Source: Ilex aquifolium (Eukaryota; Streptophyta; Magnoliopsida; Aquifoliales; Aquifoliaceae). From it: a stretch of DNA of 64,000 nt. The number at the start of each line of letters is the position of its first letter. Within the stretch, counting starts at the first letter, position 1. Below, piece by piece: positions 36,801 to 47,801 of this stretch. The position numbers were made by a program, and so were the translations under genes. The stretch is taken from NCBI GenBank assembly GCA_951799425.1, contig OX637393.1:16511744-16575743 (forward strand), read 5' to 3'. Under the pieces are notes generated by a model, which worked only from the letters and a program-made list of their open reading frames with translations, was not told the origin of the DNA and searched no databases.

Positions 36801-39800
36801 ATGATTTCAAGACCCAAGCCTTAATTTGACATGTGTTGGATAGTGCAGGCCCAAATTGGGCCCTTGCACAAGATAGTCTTGAGTCCTTCATAGAAGTGGT
36901 CCATGTGTCTTACTATGAGTCTTGTTATGATTTTCAGTCACATTAGTTGGTTTAGTAGAGTTGCTAGGCAAGTTGTTTCGATTTTTAAATTGGAATTGTA
37001 GTCCTTGTTGGAATAGATCTCTTAGTGCCTATGTAAACACAAGCAATCTTTTTAGATTGAGTTGGTAGGGCTTTGTTGTTTGCAAGAACAAAATTTTGTT
37101 TCGGTCACTTAGAAAATGAAAACGTTATGAAATTTTTCAAAAACATTTCGGGAAATACAATGGAAATGGAGAAAAAAATTAGAAATTTGTTTCTGAAATA
37201 CTGGTCAAAACACCTCGAAGCACCTTGTAAAATAGGAATTCCGATATCCAACCATTATCTGTTTCAGCCGTTTTGATCATTTTGTTACGAAATTTCAATC
37301 CTTTGTTGGGTGGCCCAGTGATGTATTTCATCCATATTTTGTATGGATTGCAAAGGTTTGAGTGGTGTTGTAAGGGGTGTTACCTTTGGAATTATTTGGA
37401 TTATTTAGTTGGAAAGAAATTCTAAAATTTTTAAAGATAAAGAGGAAGTGATGGAAGGGTAGTGGGCTCAGATTTATTTCTTAGCTTCGTTTTTGCTTTG
37501 GTGACCAAGAAAGTTGAGAACGTCCTTCTTGTTTGTATTATGACGACTTGGATAGTATCCTGTGGAGGACAGGACGATTTTTGGAGGATGCTCTACTGTT
37601 TTCTGATTTTTCCTGTTTTTTGAATGTAATAGGGTACTGTTCAAAAAAAAAAATGTAATAGGTTTGGGCTACATGTCCACCTTTGTTGAAGTCTGCCCTT
37701 TTTTTTTTTATGACTTGTCCACCTTTGCTGAAGTCTACTTTAAATATCAATGAAAATTTGTTTCGTATCAAAAAAGGAATAAGGGAGATCAGTTTTAGAG
37801 AAAATTTTCATAGATTGTGAAACCTCTTTGAACCAAACTCTAGTCCACCCTTTGTTCTTGACTAAGCGTAACCCAAATAGCTTATATTTTGTACCAAACC
37901 TTGGTCGAGCTGCATCACCTACTTGTCTTTCCGTCTGACTTTCCGTGTGTCCTGCCAAACAGGTCATAAATTCACTCCTTGGTTCTCCGGACGACACCAC
38001 AATGTTAAAGAATACTATAATACTGCAAAGTGATCGGACAAAGAAACTCCAATAAGCAATCGGCTAAATTCCCTGATGCCTCATTTGAATGGGTTTTCAA
38101 TTAAATCATTTCATTAGTTGTGCACTAGATCATGTAGGCTATCATGTTTTCCCCTCCCCACATTGTTCTTGTACGGTTTTGGTTGATAAAGCTGGTTAAA
38201 ACCTTAGGCTGTGCGGCAGTTTGGGTCTGATCTATCAATGATACAACAACTTTTCCCTGGTCGGACACGAAGGCAAGTGAAGTTGAAATATAAAAAAGAA
38301 GAGCGGCAGCAGCGATTGCGGCTTCATGAAGCTCTGGCTAATCGTGCCAAAGGTGAACTTCTGTACTTTTGGTATCTCCCATCTTTTTATCCTTGTGATT
38401 TTTGATTTTATATCTCGGCAACATCTTTGTGTGTAATATACAACTGTTCAGTTCATCGGGGGAAAGCAAAGATATTTGCCAGTGTCATGCATGGATATTT
38501 TCATGTTTTACTCAAAAGATGATAATTAGGTTCACATCTAATTGCAGCAAGACATTTAATGGTATACAATTCTGAATATGCCCACCTAGATTTTTCCATG
38601 CTAAGCTGATAAATGATGAGAGCTCATATACGGAGCAAGGTTTTTAAAGTGAAGAACCAAACACCATACACTTTCTAGGTTTGGGGCAGTTTGACGCATT
38701 CTTCAAGTGAATGACAAGGTAGTGGGTGTTTTAAAACGTTAGTCCATGAAAAAACTGTCCAATATAGTATTTAGTATTCTGTTGCTGGGATGGTAATTGC
38801 AGTTTCTAAAGGTGGGAAGGGTGCACTTCGTTAATCCCAACATTCGATGTTCTTTGTCAGATTGCAATCATTGATTCGGACTGTGAAACCCAATTAGAAT
38901 GAATGTTGGTATTACGCTTGCATCGTCTGACTTGTACTAGAAAATACAGTTATTCACCTTCCCCTTCCCGGGTGAGAGGTTCCTAGAAGCTTATTTGTAA
39001 TGCTTATTACTAAAGAGTAGTTATCATTGATGGGGGTTCGGGAGGGGTAGATTGGACACACCCGTAACATTTAATTATTTACATAGTGTGGTTGTCTTTC
39101 GGTTCAAACCCTCAAGCTCAAGCTTATTGGGCCTCATCAAAGGGACACTGTCAAATACTCCACATTGCATGCTTGGGAGTATTAACCACTAAAAAACTGT
39201 TCAATATGGTTCTTGGTAGGTCATTCCAGAGAAGGTTTCAGTGTAACCTTTGACCAGCAGTATACACATGTTTAACAAAAGCATCTGTCTTATATTCTGG
39301 ATTTAGCATGTGATAGTCAATTGGAAGCTTCAGTGGACATTATGGTGAGTGGGCTTGCCTGGAAATTGTGCATGATAAGTTGGCATTTTCTTGTAGATCA
39401 TACCCATTTTAAAATTGTGATCGAGCGTCTTCAAGAAATTGCTGCTGAGGAAAAGCATAACTCCAACTTGGATGATTCAGTTGACTTGGCAGACGAGGAT
39501 CCAGCGGAGACGGCAACTCCTGAAACCAATGTATGGCTCTTTGGTTTTTCTAATTTTGTTTGGAGTGCAATATGCCGGCATTTGGTTCGAGATTGTGTAG
39601 GAAAATCATCAATCTGAATATCTAGTGTGCAATAGTCCTGTGATGTTTATAATAGCTTTTCTGTGTGTTTAAGGCAATCAATTTTGCTCCTTTACTGTAT
39701 TGTTTGTCCTCAATCAAGACCACCAGATGAGTACACATTGAAGATTAGATATAATACGTAGGGTAATAAACAATTTTATGGACCATCTAATCAAACTTCC

Positions 39801-40328
39801 AACTTTTTTCCAGAATTGCATATGTAAGCAGCAGGCCACAAAATGTACCAAAAGCTTATCTCCCATTTGTGATCCATCATTGAATTTTCTCTACAATCTG
39901 TATGCTCTTTTCAACGAATTCAATTTATGGACAGCTCTTACCATGAATAAGTAGAATCTGGTAGTGACTGTGTTTATGAAAATCTAGTTATGCTGATCTA
40001 CGTGTATGTCGTGTGTAAAATGCGTCTACGGCAATTCAGCTTTCCTAGACTTCCTAAGGATATACTGGGTTCTTTGTCAGTGTGCTTATAGCAAGTAATA
40101 TCCTTCTTTAGGTTAAGCTTCGTAGTTATTTTCGTGACTAATGGTGGACTGATTCTCACTTTTGCAATGTATTGATTTGTGCAGGAGGAAATTACAAAAT
40201 ATGAACAGACTGAGGAAGGAGAAATTGAGATTATGGAAACAGATGTTCCTGAGGTTCATAGTCCTGTAAAGTCTGACAATAGTGAAGATGACTGTTACAG
40301 ATGGAGTCAATATAAAAGTGAACTGTAA
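26246..40328 (+). CDS. BDP1: Transcription factor TFIIIB component B'' (BDP1), 13 exons, ~744 aa
   Basis: B'' joins TBP and BRF to form TFIIIB, which recruits RNA polymerase III in the nucleus. Exons with GT-AG borders in phase: 26246-26303, 26396-26667, 26750-26816, 26967-27304, 27404-27473, 27570-27877, 28026-28446, 28541-28641, 28845-28888, 30943-31075, 38208-38352, 39397-39530, 40185-40328. The sum is 2235 nt including TAA. The N-terminal half has three exon-pair repeats with basic QPK motifs. The middle (exon 7) is highly charged, with acidic and Lys/Arg-rich stretches. Exons 10-11 encode the extended SANT domain (TPIARWSKQDTELFYE | AVRQFGSDLSMIQQLFPGRT), the family signature that binds TBP-BRF-DNA. 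The C terminus is acidic. Intron 10 is 7.1 kb with several TEs. The start is the first in-frame Met (MEFDLDPLDDIL). No breaks seen. Exons 9 and 10 are joined without an additional exon, which is the least certain step. Confidence 0.9.
30271..30303. repeat. T-run followed by G-run
   Basis: 17 T, then 7 G, A and 8 G, followed by CAATAGG, within BDP1 intron 9. A matching arrangement occurs at 58922-58970. Confidence 0.85.
32372..32991. mobile_element. MITE-like insertion with 9-bp target duplication
   Basis: 620 bp lying between two copies of CATAGCTTG (32363-32371 and 32992-33000), interrupting the copia RNase H tail of the host element. The ends are only loosely inverted (a shared ATCAGATACA stretch near each end). 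A 9-bp duplication suggests a Mutator-like origin. There is no ORF. Confidence 0.65.
33540..33790. repeat. Internal minisatellite of the copia-derived element
   Basis: Imperfect ~35-40 bp units containing variants of TTGAAAACACTGAACC..CACTAAACTAGGC. The same motif, reverse-complemented, fills 63190-63760 in copy 2, so it is part of the element family. Confidence 0.75.
36446..36785. mobile_element. MULE-like MITE copy 1 (GATCAAA..TTTGTTTCG ends)
   Basis: 340 bp with inverted ends (left CAATGATCAAATTTTTGTTTCG; right, reverse-complemented, AAGGATCAAAATATCGTTTCG) and a perfect 9-bp duplication GGCGGCATG at 36437-36445 and 36786-36794. The interior is rich in GAAACGTTTCG palindromes. It lies in BDP1 intron 10. 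Confidence 0.82.
37080..37300. mobile_element. MULE-like MITE copy 2
   Basis: About 221 bp, sharing AAATTTTGTTTCGGTCAC.TAGAAAA with copy 1 and ending ACGAAATTTCAATC. Flanked by CTTTGTTGT (37071-37079) and CTTTGTTGG (37301-37309), a 9-bp duplication with one mismatch. Shorter and more decayed than copy 1, 300 bp away. Confidence 0.75.
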
Positions 40329-40599
40329 ATATCAAAGGCAAGAACACCGACTCTTGCTGGTTCTATTCGTTATTGATATATCATTGTTTTGTTTTGCAGT
40401 TCAATAAGCTTATAAAAGAATTTGATGGTTTGCTTCGACTTTAGTCTATTGATGGTGTGAGCGAGCCTAACTTGCAACTCTTTCACTTACTCTTACCAGT
40501 AGGGGGCCTTTTCTCCAGCATGTCTGCGTTATACACCCGCATAAAACCCATGCCTTAATGCCGTTAATTATTGAGTTTTTGGGTGTGGGTACATTTTTT

Positions 40600-41730
40600 T
40601 AGACTTATTTGAGAGGAAGTGTATGGATAAGTATTTTACTCTATTAAGTTTAATTTTAATAAAATATCTTGTGATTAGGTACAAAATTCAAATGACATTT
40701 GAACTTTTCTACTTATCATTCTTTAAATTATGCATAATTTTTATTCTTTCACTCTCTCTCCTCTCTCTCTCTCTCTCTCCATTATTCTCGCACTATCTCT
40801 CCCTATTTTCTCTCTATCTCTCTCCTTTATTCTCTATATATTCCTTATTTTTTTTCTTTCTCTCCCATTAATTATTTATTTCTTTTTTTAAATATATAAA
40901 TATTTTATTTTATTTTATTTATCTCTCTCTTCCCTTATATTTTCTCGCTATTACTATCTCTTCTTATTCTCGCTCTCTTTATATCAATGTTACAAAAATA
41001 TAATTGCATCAATAAGTTACACCAATTAGTTACAATTGTTTTATAATATACTAAATAATTACTCATGTGTTTTGATAAACCAAACAGTTACATCATTTAG
41101 TATCACGATATGATTATATCAATTATATACACCAAATTTGATGTAATGGTAAATTCTTTTGTGTAATGATAAACTCAATTTGGTAAATATAATTGGTATA
41201 ACCATGTTATGATACTAAATGATGTAACTCTTTAGTTTATGTAAACAACTGAATGACAAATTGAGTTGGTGTTGTAATTCGTGTAATTGTTTGGTGTAAC
41301 TATTTGATATAATTGTTTAGTTTATTAAAATATATAAGTAACTGTTTTGTGTATTATATGATAATTATAATTAATTAGTATAATTGTTTTGTTGTAATGT
41401 TGATATAATGAGAGAAAGAATAAGGAGAGTAACGGTGAGAGAAAATAGGTTGGAGAGAGAATGAGTGAGAGAGAGATGAAAAAATCAAATCAAATATTTA
41501 CATATTTAAAAATAAAATAAATTATCAATTGGGGAGAGAGAGTAAAGGAGATAGATAGAGAGAAAATATGGAAGAGAGTAATGGAGTAATGAATGTTCTT
41601 TTTCCTAAAAAATGCACTTAAGGTCAAATAAGTTTATTTAATATAATTTAGCTTAATTAAATCCAAATTTTCGTACCGACTTCCAAACTTCCTTTAATTA
41701 TTTGGATGGTCCAGAGGGAGTATATAAGCT
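40600..41730. mobile_element. Foldback / long inverted-repeat element, ~1.1 kb
   Basis: The two arms are inverted copies around a centre near 41160. For example CAGTTACATCATTTAGTATCA at ~41088 is matched inverted near 41210-41230. CT-rich tracts at 40745-41000 are mirrored as GA-rich tracts at 41410-41590. The right end GGTCCAGAGGGAGTAT resembles the CTCCCTC terminus of Stowaway-type elements. The outer left end is eroded. It lies just downstream of the BDP1 stop. Confidence 0.7.
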
Positions 41731-41899
41731 ATACATTAAGGAATCTATTGAAACAATTGGGAACAAAAGTTAACCCTTCTTTTTTTTTTTTTTTGAAGGA
41801 GGGGGGGTTGTTTTAGACCCTTCAGTGTCTATGTAATGACAATATTTTTTGCCACTCTCAATTGACACTAAAATCGGATTTATTAGTTTATTTCCACTT

Positions 41900-43481
41900 T
41901 CACTAATTCAAATCTCAAATTCAGTAATGCTATAAAAACGAAGTCTACAAATCAATGTAAACTATTTAACTAACGGGTTTCACTATTTTTGGTACATCAC
42001 ATTTGGTGCAAAAAAATTGTGCACACAGTTTTACTCTTTTAAAAAACAGAAATGTTATGCACACCAACTTTCTTGCACCACATAAATATAAAGTATTGGT
42101 TAATAAGTTCCACTAATTTTGTTTTAAACATTCAATAAATAAGATTGTTGCACAAATTTGATGGACACTACTTTAACTCTTTTAAACTCGATAATGCTAT
42201 ACAAACAAAATCTTTCACTAATTTTTTTGCACAGTTAATGTTAACGGTTAGATTAGTGGGTTCTAGTAACTTTTATTAAACATTCAATGAATACAATTGT
42301 GTCACATCATTTGGCATAAAAAAATTTGGTGACATAGATTTACGCTTTCAATTCTGTAATGCTACATACACATACCAAAAAATTTTGCACCACATCACTG
42401 CAAATTTCAAATTAATGAGTCCTATTAGCTTTCATTAAAAGTTCAATATAGGAGATTGTACCGCATCATTTGGTGCAAAATTTTGGATACACAAATTTGG
42501 TGGACAAAAGGTTACTCTTTCAAATATATTCTGCAAAATTTATATTAATAGGTCCCATTAACTTTTATTATATTATATATTAAATAAAAAAAATGTGTCA
42601 AAAAATTTGATGCAAAAATTTTAGTACACAAAGCTTTACACTATAAAATCTAGTAATGTTACACAAACAAATCATTCTAAATTTCTTGCATCACATCAAG
42701 GTAAATTGTTGGATTAATAGGTCCCACTAACTTTCATTAAATATTAAAGGTATAAAATTATGCCACATCATTTGATGAAAAAAAAATGGGTTGGGGCACA
42801 CAATTTTGCTCTTTCAAATTCAGAAATGCTACACAAATAAAATCTTTCACCAAATTTTTTTCACCAAATCAAAGTAAAATAGTTGGATTAATGAGACTAC
42901 TAATTTCTACTAACCATCCAATAAATAAGATTATGTTACATTATTTGGCGCACACATATTTACTCTTTCAAATTCACTAATACAACACCTTCCACCAAAT
43001 TTCTTGTATCACATCAATGTAAACTATAAAATTAATGAATAAGAATGATCATATCATTTGGTGCAAAAAAATTGGTGAACAAATTTGGTGGACAAAGCTT
43101 TACTCTTTCAAATTCAATAATGCTAGACAAACAAATTTTTTCACCAATTTTTTTGTAGACAGATCAATATAAACTTTCGAATTAATGAATTTTACTAACT
43201 TTCACTAAATATTCATTTAATAAAATTGTACCACATCATTTAGTGAAAATATTGTTGTGCACTCAACTTTACTCTTTCAAATTCAAGAATGCTACATAGA
43301 TTGAATTTTCACCAAATTTCTTGGACTACATCAATTTACGTTGTTAGATTAATGGATTCTACTAACTTTCACTAAACATTCAATGAATAAGATTGTCCCA
43401 TATCGTTCGGTGCAAAAAAATTGGTGTACAAGTTTGATGAACATAACTTTGCTTTGTCAAATTCAGTAATGCTATACAAAT
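41900..43481. repeat. Tandem satellite-like array, period about 165 bp
   Basis: About ten diverged units, each containing CTCTTTCAAATTCAGTAATGCTACACAAA, then TTTCACCAAATTT.TT, CCACATCAATGTAAA, TTAATGAGTCCCACTAACTTTC, ATTAAACATTCAATGAATA and CATCATTTGGTGCAAAAAAATT. Occurrences of the first motif at about 42175, 42345, 42512, 42645, 42810, 42965, 43105, 43272 and 43450 give spacings of roughly 135-180 bp. No ORF is conserved between units. Confidence 0.85.
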
Positions 43482-45250
43482 TGTTAGGAAAATATTTGCA
43501 ATAGGTTAATTTTCATGACGTCTTGATCTAAATCTCAATCTAATTACATGATCATGAAGTTTCAAAGATCAAGATTTGTAAGCATCAAGGAAGGGAGGAG
43601 TTCAAGCAACAAAGTCTTATCAAGAGTTTTCTGATGCACCTTCAAGTTTAGGACAAATGTAATGATTTAGAAACCTGAGAACCCTTGGTATAATTTTAGA
43701 CTTAAGATGATTAGAATTGTGAAAATAGAATTTGGAAAATCCATGAATGACTCCTAGGTTTTTCATTCCAAAAGTTTTTCTACAACTTAAATGTGTTTTC
43801 AAAATATAGATTAAGTCATTCATCGGACCCTACTTGAGCAAAATCATTTAGTGCTCAAGGTGACTAGTTTTTGGCTTCAAAACCAGTAGGGACTACCCTC
43901 TGCTCACTTGCCTTTGGCTAGAGCAGTCTCTGAACACTTGGGGATAAAATTGGAGGAGGCTGACAAGTTAGGGAATGGAAACTGCCCTCTATCCATTTGC
44001 AAGCCGCTCGAGCAGTTTGTAGACGGCTCAAGTAATCTCTGCTCCACAACTACGGTTTGAATTCTTTTTTCATTCCAACAGCAACCACCCTCTGACTTCT
44101 CTCTCATTGCCTTTCGTTTGCTAATTCTTGTTTAGTTAGACTGTAAGATTTACCTAATTTTGGACCTATAAATAGGGAAAATCTTCCAAAGCTACAGTAA
44201 GCCTATTTTTAGCTTTCTATCATCTAGAGATCTTGAAGACCAACCCTAGATCCCTAAGACCAAAGGTCATCCATCTCGATTCTTCAATTCAATTTCACAC
44301 CTTGGAGAATAAGATCTTACTTGGAGTTTACAAAACCCATTAAAGGAGGGTGCATCCTGAGAATCTTGGCGGAGAAGATCTCTCAAAAAGCTTAAACGAT
44401 CCATTGTGGTGGGGGCATTAAAGTGAAGCTACTCGAGACTCTAGTGGGTGGAATTTGGAGGAGAGATTTATTTAAGGAAATGAGCATCTAACCATAGTAT
44501 TGGTTGATGTATAAGTCTCAAGTACTTGTAAATCAAATTTGAGATGGTGGATTAGGCTAGCTGAACCCTCAGTGGTTCTGCCCGCACTACTCGAAGCCTT
44601 TGTAAACTCATTGTCGGGTCTATTGTAGTGAAGGTTGCTATAAGGAGATCCTTGTTTTTCCTGGTTGACTTTTCAAGTAAACAAATTTCTTGTGTTCTTT
44701 ATTGCTTTATTTTTTTGTGTATATACTTGCAATTGCACACACACACACCATGTGTTTAAATAATTGATTGTTTGTCTTTCAATTCATTGAAAATGGTTTT
44801 GTAAATAATTGGATTTGATGGGATTCTTATTATGGTGAATTGGAGTATTAGTTAATCAATTGACATATCCTTGCATCCATTCACATCACGGGTTTCATGG
44901 TTTGTTAAAATGGGTTCAAAGGGATAATTGACAAATCATGGTAAATTAGGTTAAAATTGGTGATTGTTCGAGCCATAATTTGAATTAACCTATTTCACCC
45001 CCTCTATGTTATGTCTAGCAATCCCATGTATATAATCATAAGGGAAGATCAACTGCGCAGCTCATTCTAGTTGGTATCAGAGCAGGTTGCCCTAATGATT
45101 GCACTTAGGCACTTGTAGGCATATTTTGTGTTTGCTTAATTAACCTAATTTTTTTGTTAATTGAGATTCATTATAATTACCAGTTGGTTATTAATGAATT
45201 CTCAAAAAGCAAGAGGTTCGGCGATGAGACTACCACTATTTGATGGGTCT
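43482..45250 (+). mobile_element. Copia-type LTR, primer site and start of gag (element truncated)
   Basis: LTR about 43482-45064, starting TGTTAGGAAAA and ending near CAGCTCA. A TATA box (TATAAATAGGG) lies at about 44168. TTGGTATCAGAGCAGG at 45071-45086 is the initiator tRNA-Met primer site. A short ORF from 45193 reads MNSQKARGSAMRLPLFDGS, the conserved start of copia gag, and breaks off at 45250 where another LTR begins. The rest of this element is not present downstream in the window. The LTR end is placed to within a few bases only. Confidence 0.78.
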
Positions 45251-45690
45251 TGATAACGGGTATTTGGGCATGAGCTTGGAGGAGCTCGATAGTTTGGAGG
45301 AACTTAAGCTCACCAGCTCGCCCATTCCTAGCTCGACAGAGTCATATCTCCTCACGACTTTGACTAATTCAACTCACCTGAGACTCCTGCTCCAGCAAAA
45401 ATTCCACCTCTACCACGACACTAGTACCGCCTTAATTCAAATCAAAGATATGGATCCTTCAACGCCCTAATCAAACAATCTATAAAAAGGGAAAGCTGGA
45501 GATGATCCAGATACACACTTATAATCCCAGTTAAGTCCTCTCCTCCAAAAATTTATTTTTTACTTAAGCAATGGAGGGTTGACCCTGGTGCCTCTAATCT
45601 TCGCCTTGCCGTTGCAGGTGCTTCTCTTGGTCAGTCAAAGAACGATTCCGATCAACCACATGCTTGAAGCTCGGTGAACATTTATTGGTA
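45251..45690 (+). repeat. 5' LTR of a Tat-type gypsy element
   Basis: Begins TGATAACGGG immediately after the copia gag break. It contains TATAAAAAGGG at about 45481 and ends near CGGTGAACA, followed by TTGGTATCATCAGTTGGCTCC, the sequence that commonly follows plant gypsy LTRs (consensus TTGGCGCCGTCTGTGG). The 3' LTR was not found in the window. Confidence 0.7.
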
Positions 45691-45748
45691 TCATCAGTTG
45701 GCTCCATTTGTGAAAAAAACTAAGTTTTTCGTATGTTATCCATAATTT

Positions 45749-46950
45749 ATGGCCATCAAAAGGTCACAGAATCCAACCAGAGACCAAGCATGTGCTAATG
45801 AGTGACCAGGGTCACACCCAATTGAACGACGAAACCCAGCCATCGCTGAAAAAGGAGACTTCAAGGCTAGAACAACTAGAAAAGACTGTGGGGGAGCTGG
45901 TTCAACAGAACCGATAAAATCCTCCAACTACTCGCTACCCAACAACCCAAAGAAAGGAAATTATCTTAGAATCAGGAGCATTGAGATGAGAACTTGGGAA
46001 ATGAGGTACAAAGCAAAAACGTATCTCACCCCCAGGTAAATGACCAATGAGAGCGAAAGTTCAAGGAGGTCAATGATAAACTTGGTAACGTAATCAACAC
46101 TATAAAGGGTTGGGTTCCAGAAGCAGTGGAGGTCTTATTCCAACACATGGAGTCACCCTTTGTTCCGATTTCACAAATTATCCTCTACCACTAAGGTTCG
46201 AGATGCTAGTGATCGAGAGTTTTGATGGACTCAGGGATCCACTTGACCATCTAGAGACTTACAAGTCTCTTATGATGCTTCACAACATCCCTGATCAGAT
46301 TATGTGCAAGGCCTTTTACAACTACTCCAAAAGGAGTTGTTAGGCATTGGTTTAACAAGTTGAACCTAATTCAATTAGCTCTTTTACAGAGCTAAGTACT
46401 TCTTTGATCTCCCCTTCCATTGGAAGGAGAGCATATAGGAAGCCCCCCAATTATCTTCTAATATGAAGCATGCAAGAAATGAGTGTCTCAGAAGTTTCGT
46501 CAATAGGTTCACCATGGAGTCCCTTTAGATCGACAAACGTGGATGATAAGGTAGCTCTCACTACCTTCATGGGGGGATTCTAGCCGTCCCAGATCTTCTT
46601 CTCATTATCAAAGGATTCGCCTTTTAGCATGACAGAGCTGCTCTCGAGAGTATAGAGTCACATGAACGCAGATGATACCCTCCTAATATGCAGAGGCCAA
46701 GAGGACATATAAGAGGAAAGAAAAAAATGTGACCAACCAATTAGAAACGACAGAGCTAGTAGCCCAAAGATGAACCGAGTGGAGAGGGTGAGCTCTAGGG
46801 ACCACCTGGGTCCCCGAACTCAAGTCGAACTGGCTCGCAAATATACATCACTCACTACGCTCCTCGAATAAGTTCTTTTCCAGGTCTAAGGCGACCGAGT
46901 CCTAAAATGACCACCAAAGATGCGTACTTAACTAAATAGAAGAAACTCAA
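45749..46950 (+). pseudogene. Tat-type gypsy gag, broken
   Basis: Starts near the Met at 45749. Recognisable blocks in changing frames: LPLRFEMLVIESFDGLRDPLDHLETYKSLM (46110-46343, the longest open stretch), PNSISSFTELS, DDKVALTTFMGGF, FFSLSKD, and PPKMRT near the end, all in the order of Tat-lineage gag. Stops and frameshifts are frequent. Zinc-knuckle and pol sequences do not follow. Confidence 0.78.
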
Positions 46951-47182
46951 AGGACCAAGTCTTGGACTTCTTACGGGACCGAGAAGTTGAAAGGCACTGG
47001 GCCCTAATTGCTTCTCCCTCTACAACAAGAATGGCATTGGGTGTGTCGGGGACAATAATGAATGAGTGGTAAGGAGGAGTATAACCGAGCATCACATTAA
47101 CAGATCCTTTGAATAGGTCGTCACAATACAACCAGACCTTCTTCAAGTCATCAATTGCTCAGAGATCTTGCCTTTAACAGTC

Positions 47183-47801
47183 TCACCTTAAGAGCAGGGT
47201 ACAAAAAGAGGGAGAAGAAAAATGAAAAAAAATAATTATGAATGAAATGAAATGAAATGATGAAGGTTGAAGATTAGCTTTCAAAACCAAAAAGCAAATA
47301 CCTAGCGTGCCTTCTTCAAAGGGGCATTTATGGTGTGGTTCCTCACCAGCTCTATGCTCCCAGTTCCCAGATACACAAATTATGTTGTTTTCATGACACT
47401 TGTTCGAGTTAGGGAGCACCTCAAAGTAGTAGTGATTACTATCACCCTCTGGCTTAGCAATGTAGCAATAGAGGATCTTCCACAACCCTAAATCAACCTT
47501 TAGAAGGTCGTTTAGTGTAGCTACCCCCATCACAATTCTAAAGAAGTTTGTGGTACCATTGAATAGGACACAACTTGAGAGTTGAGAGCACCCATATAAA
47601 AAGAAGGTGGAGAGGGAATCTCACGCCACCCTTAATGATAGCTCTGATATGAATAGGGATTGATTCCCTGGAGCCAAGAAGGGACTCATCCTCGCCAGCC
47701 ACCCGAATATTGACGTCATCAAGGATGTTATACTTAGCTTTGAAGCTAGGGATATCTCCTTTGGTTAAGGGAGCCATAGTAAGGCAGTAAAGAACATACA
47801 A
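47183..47801 (-). pseudogene. Antisense ORF of a Tat/Grande-like element (putative gypsy-type transposase domain)
   Basis: Two minus-strand frames, 47538-47801 then 47183-47533. Features are LTKGDIPSFKAKYNI, RFPLHLLFIWVLSTLKLCPI and a tail with NWEH. This is the order of the plant 'putative gypsy type transposase' domain (.F.L..KY.I....RIPL..F...VL....... Q), found as an antisense ORF downstream of pol in Grande/RIRE2-type Tat elements. Here it follows gag directly, so pol was lost. A stop or shift separates the two frames. The function of this ORF in the family is unknown. Confidence 0.5.

Noticed and set aside
39040..39130. tRNA-like B box GGTTCAAACCC
   Set aside because: No A box at the right distance and no cloverleaf; a chance match in an intron.
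41900..43481. CRISPR-like or gene-family reading of the repeats
   Set aside because: Units are contiguous diverged tandem repeats in a plant nuclear context, without spacers or conserved ORFs.
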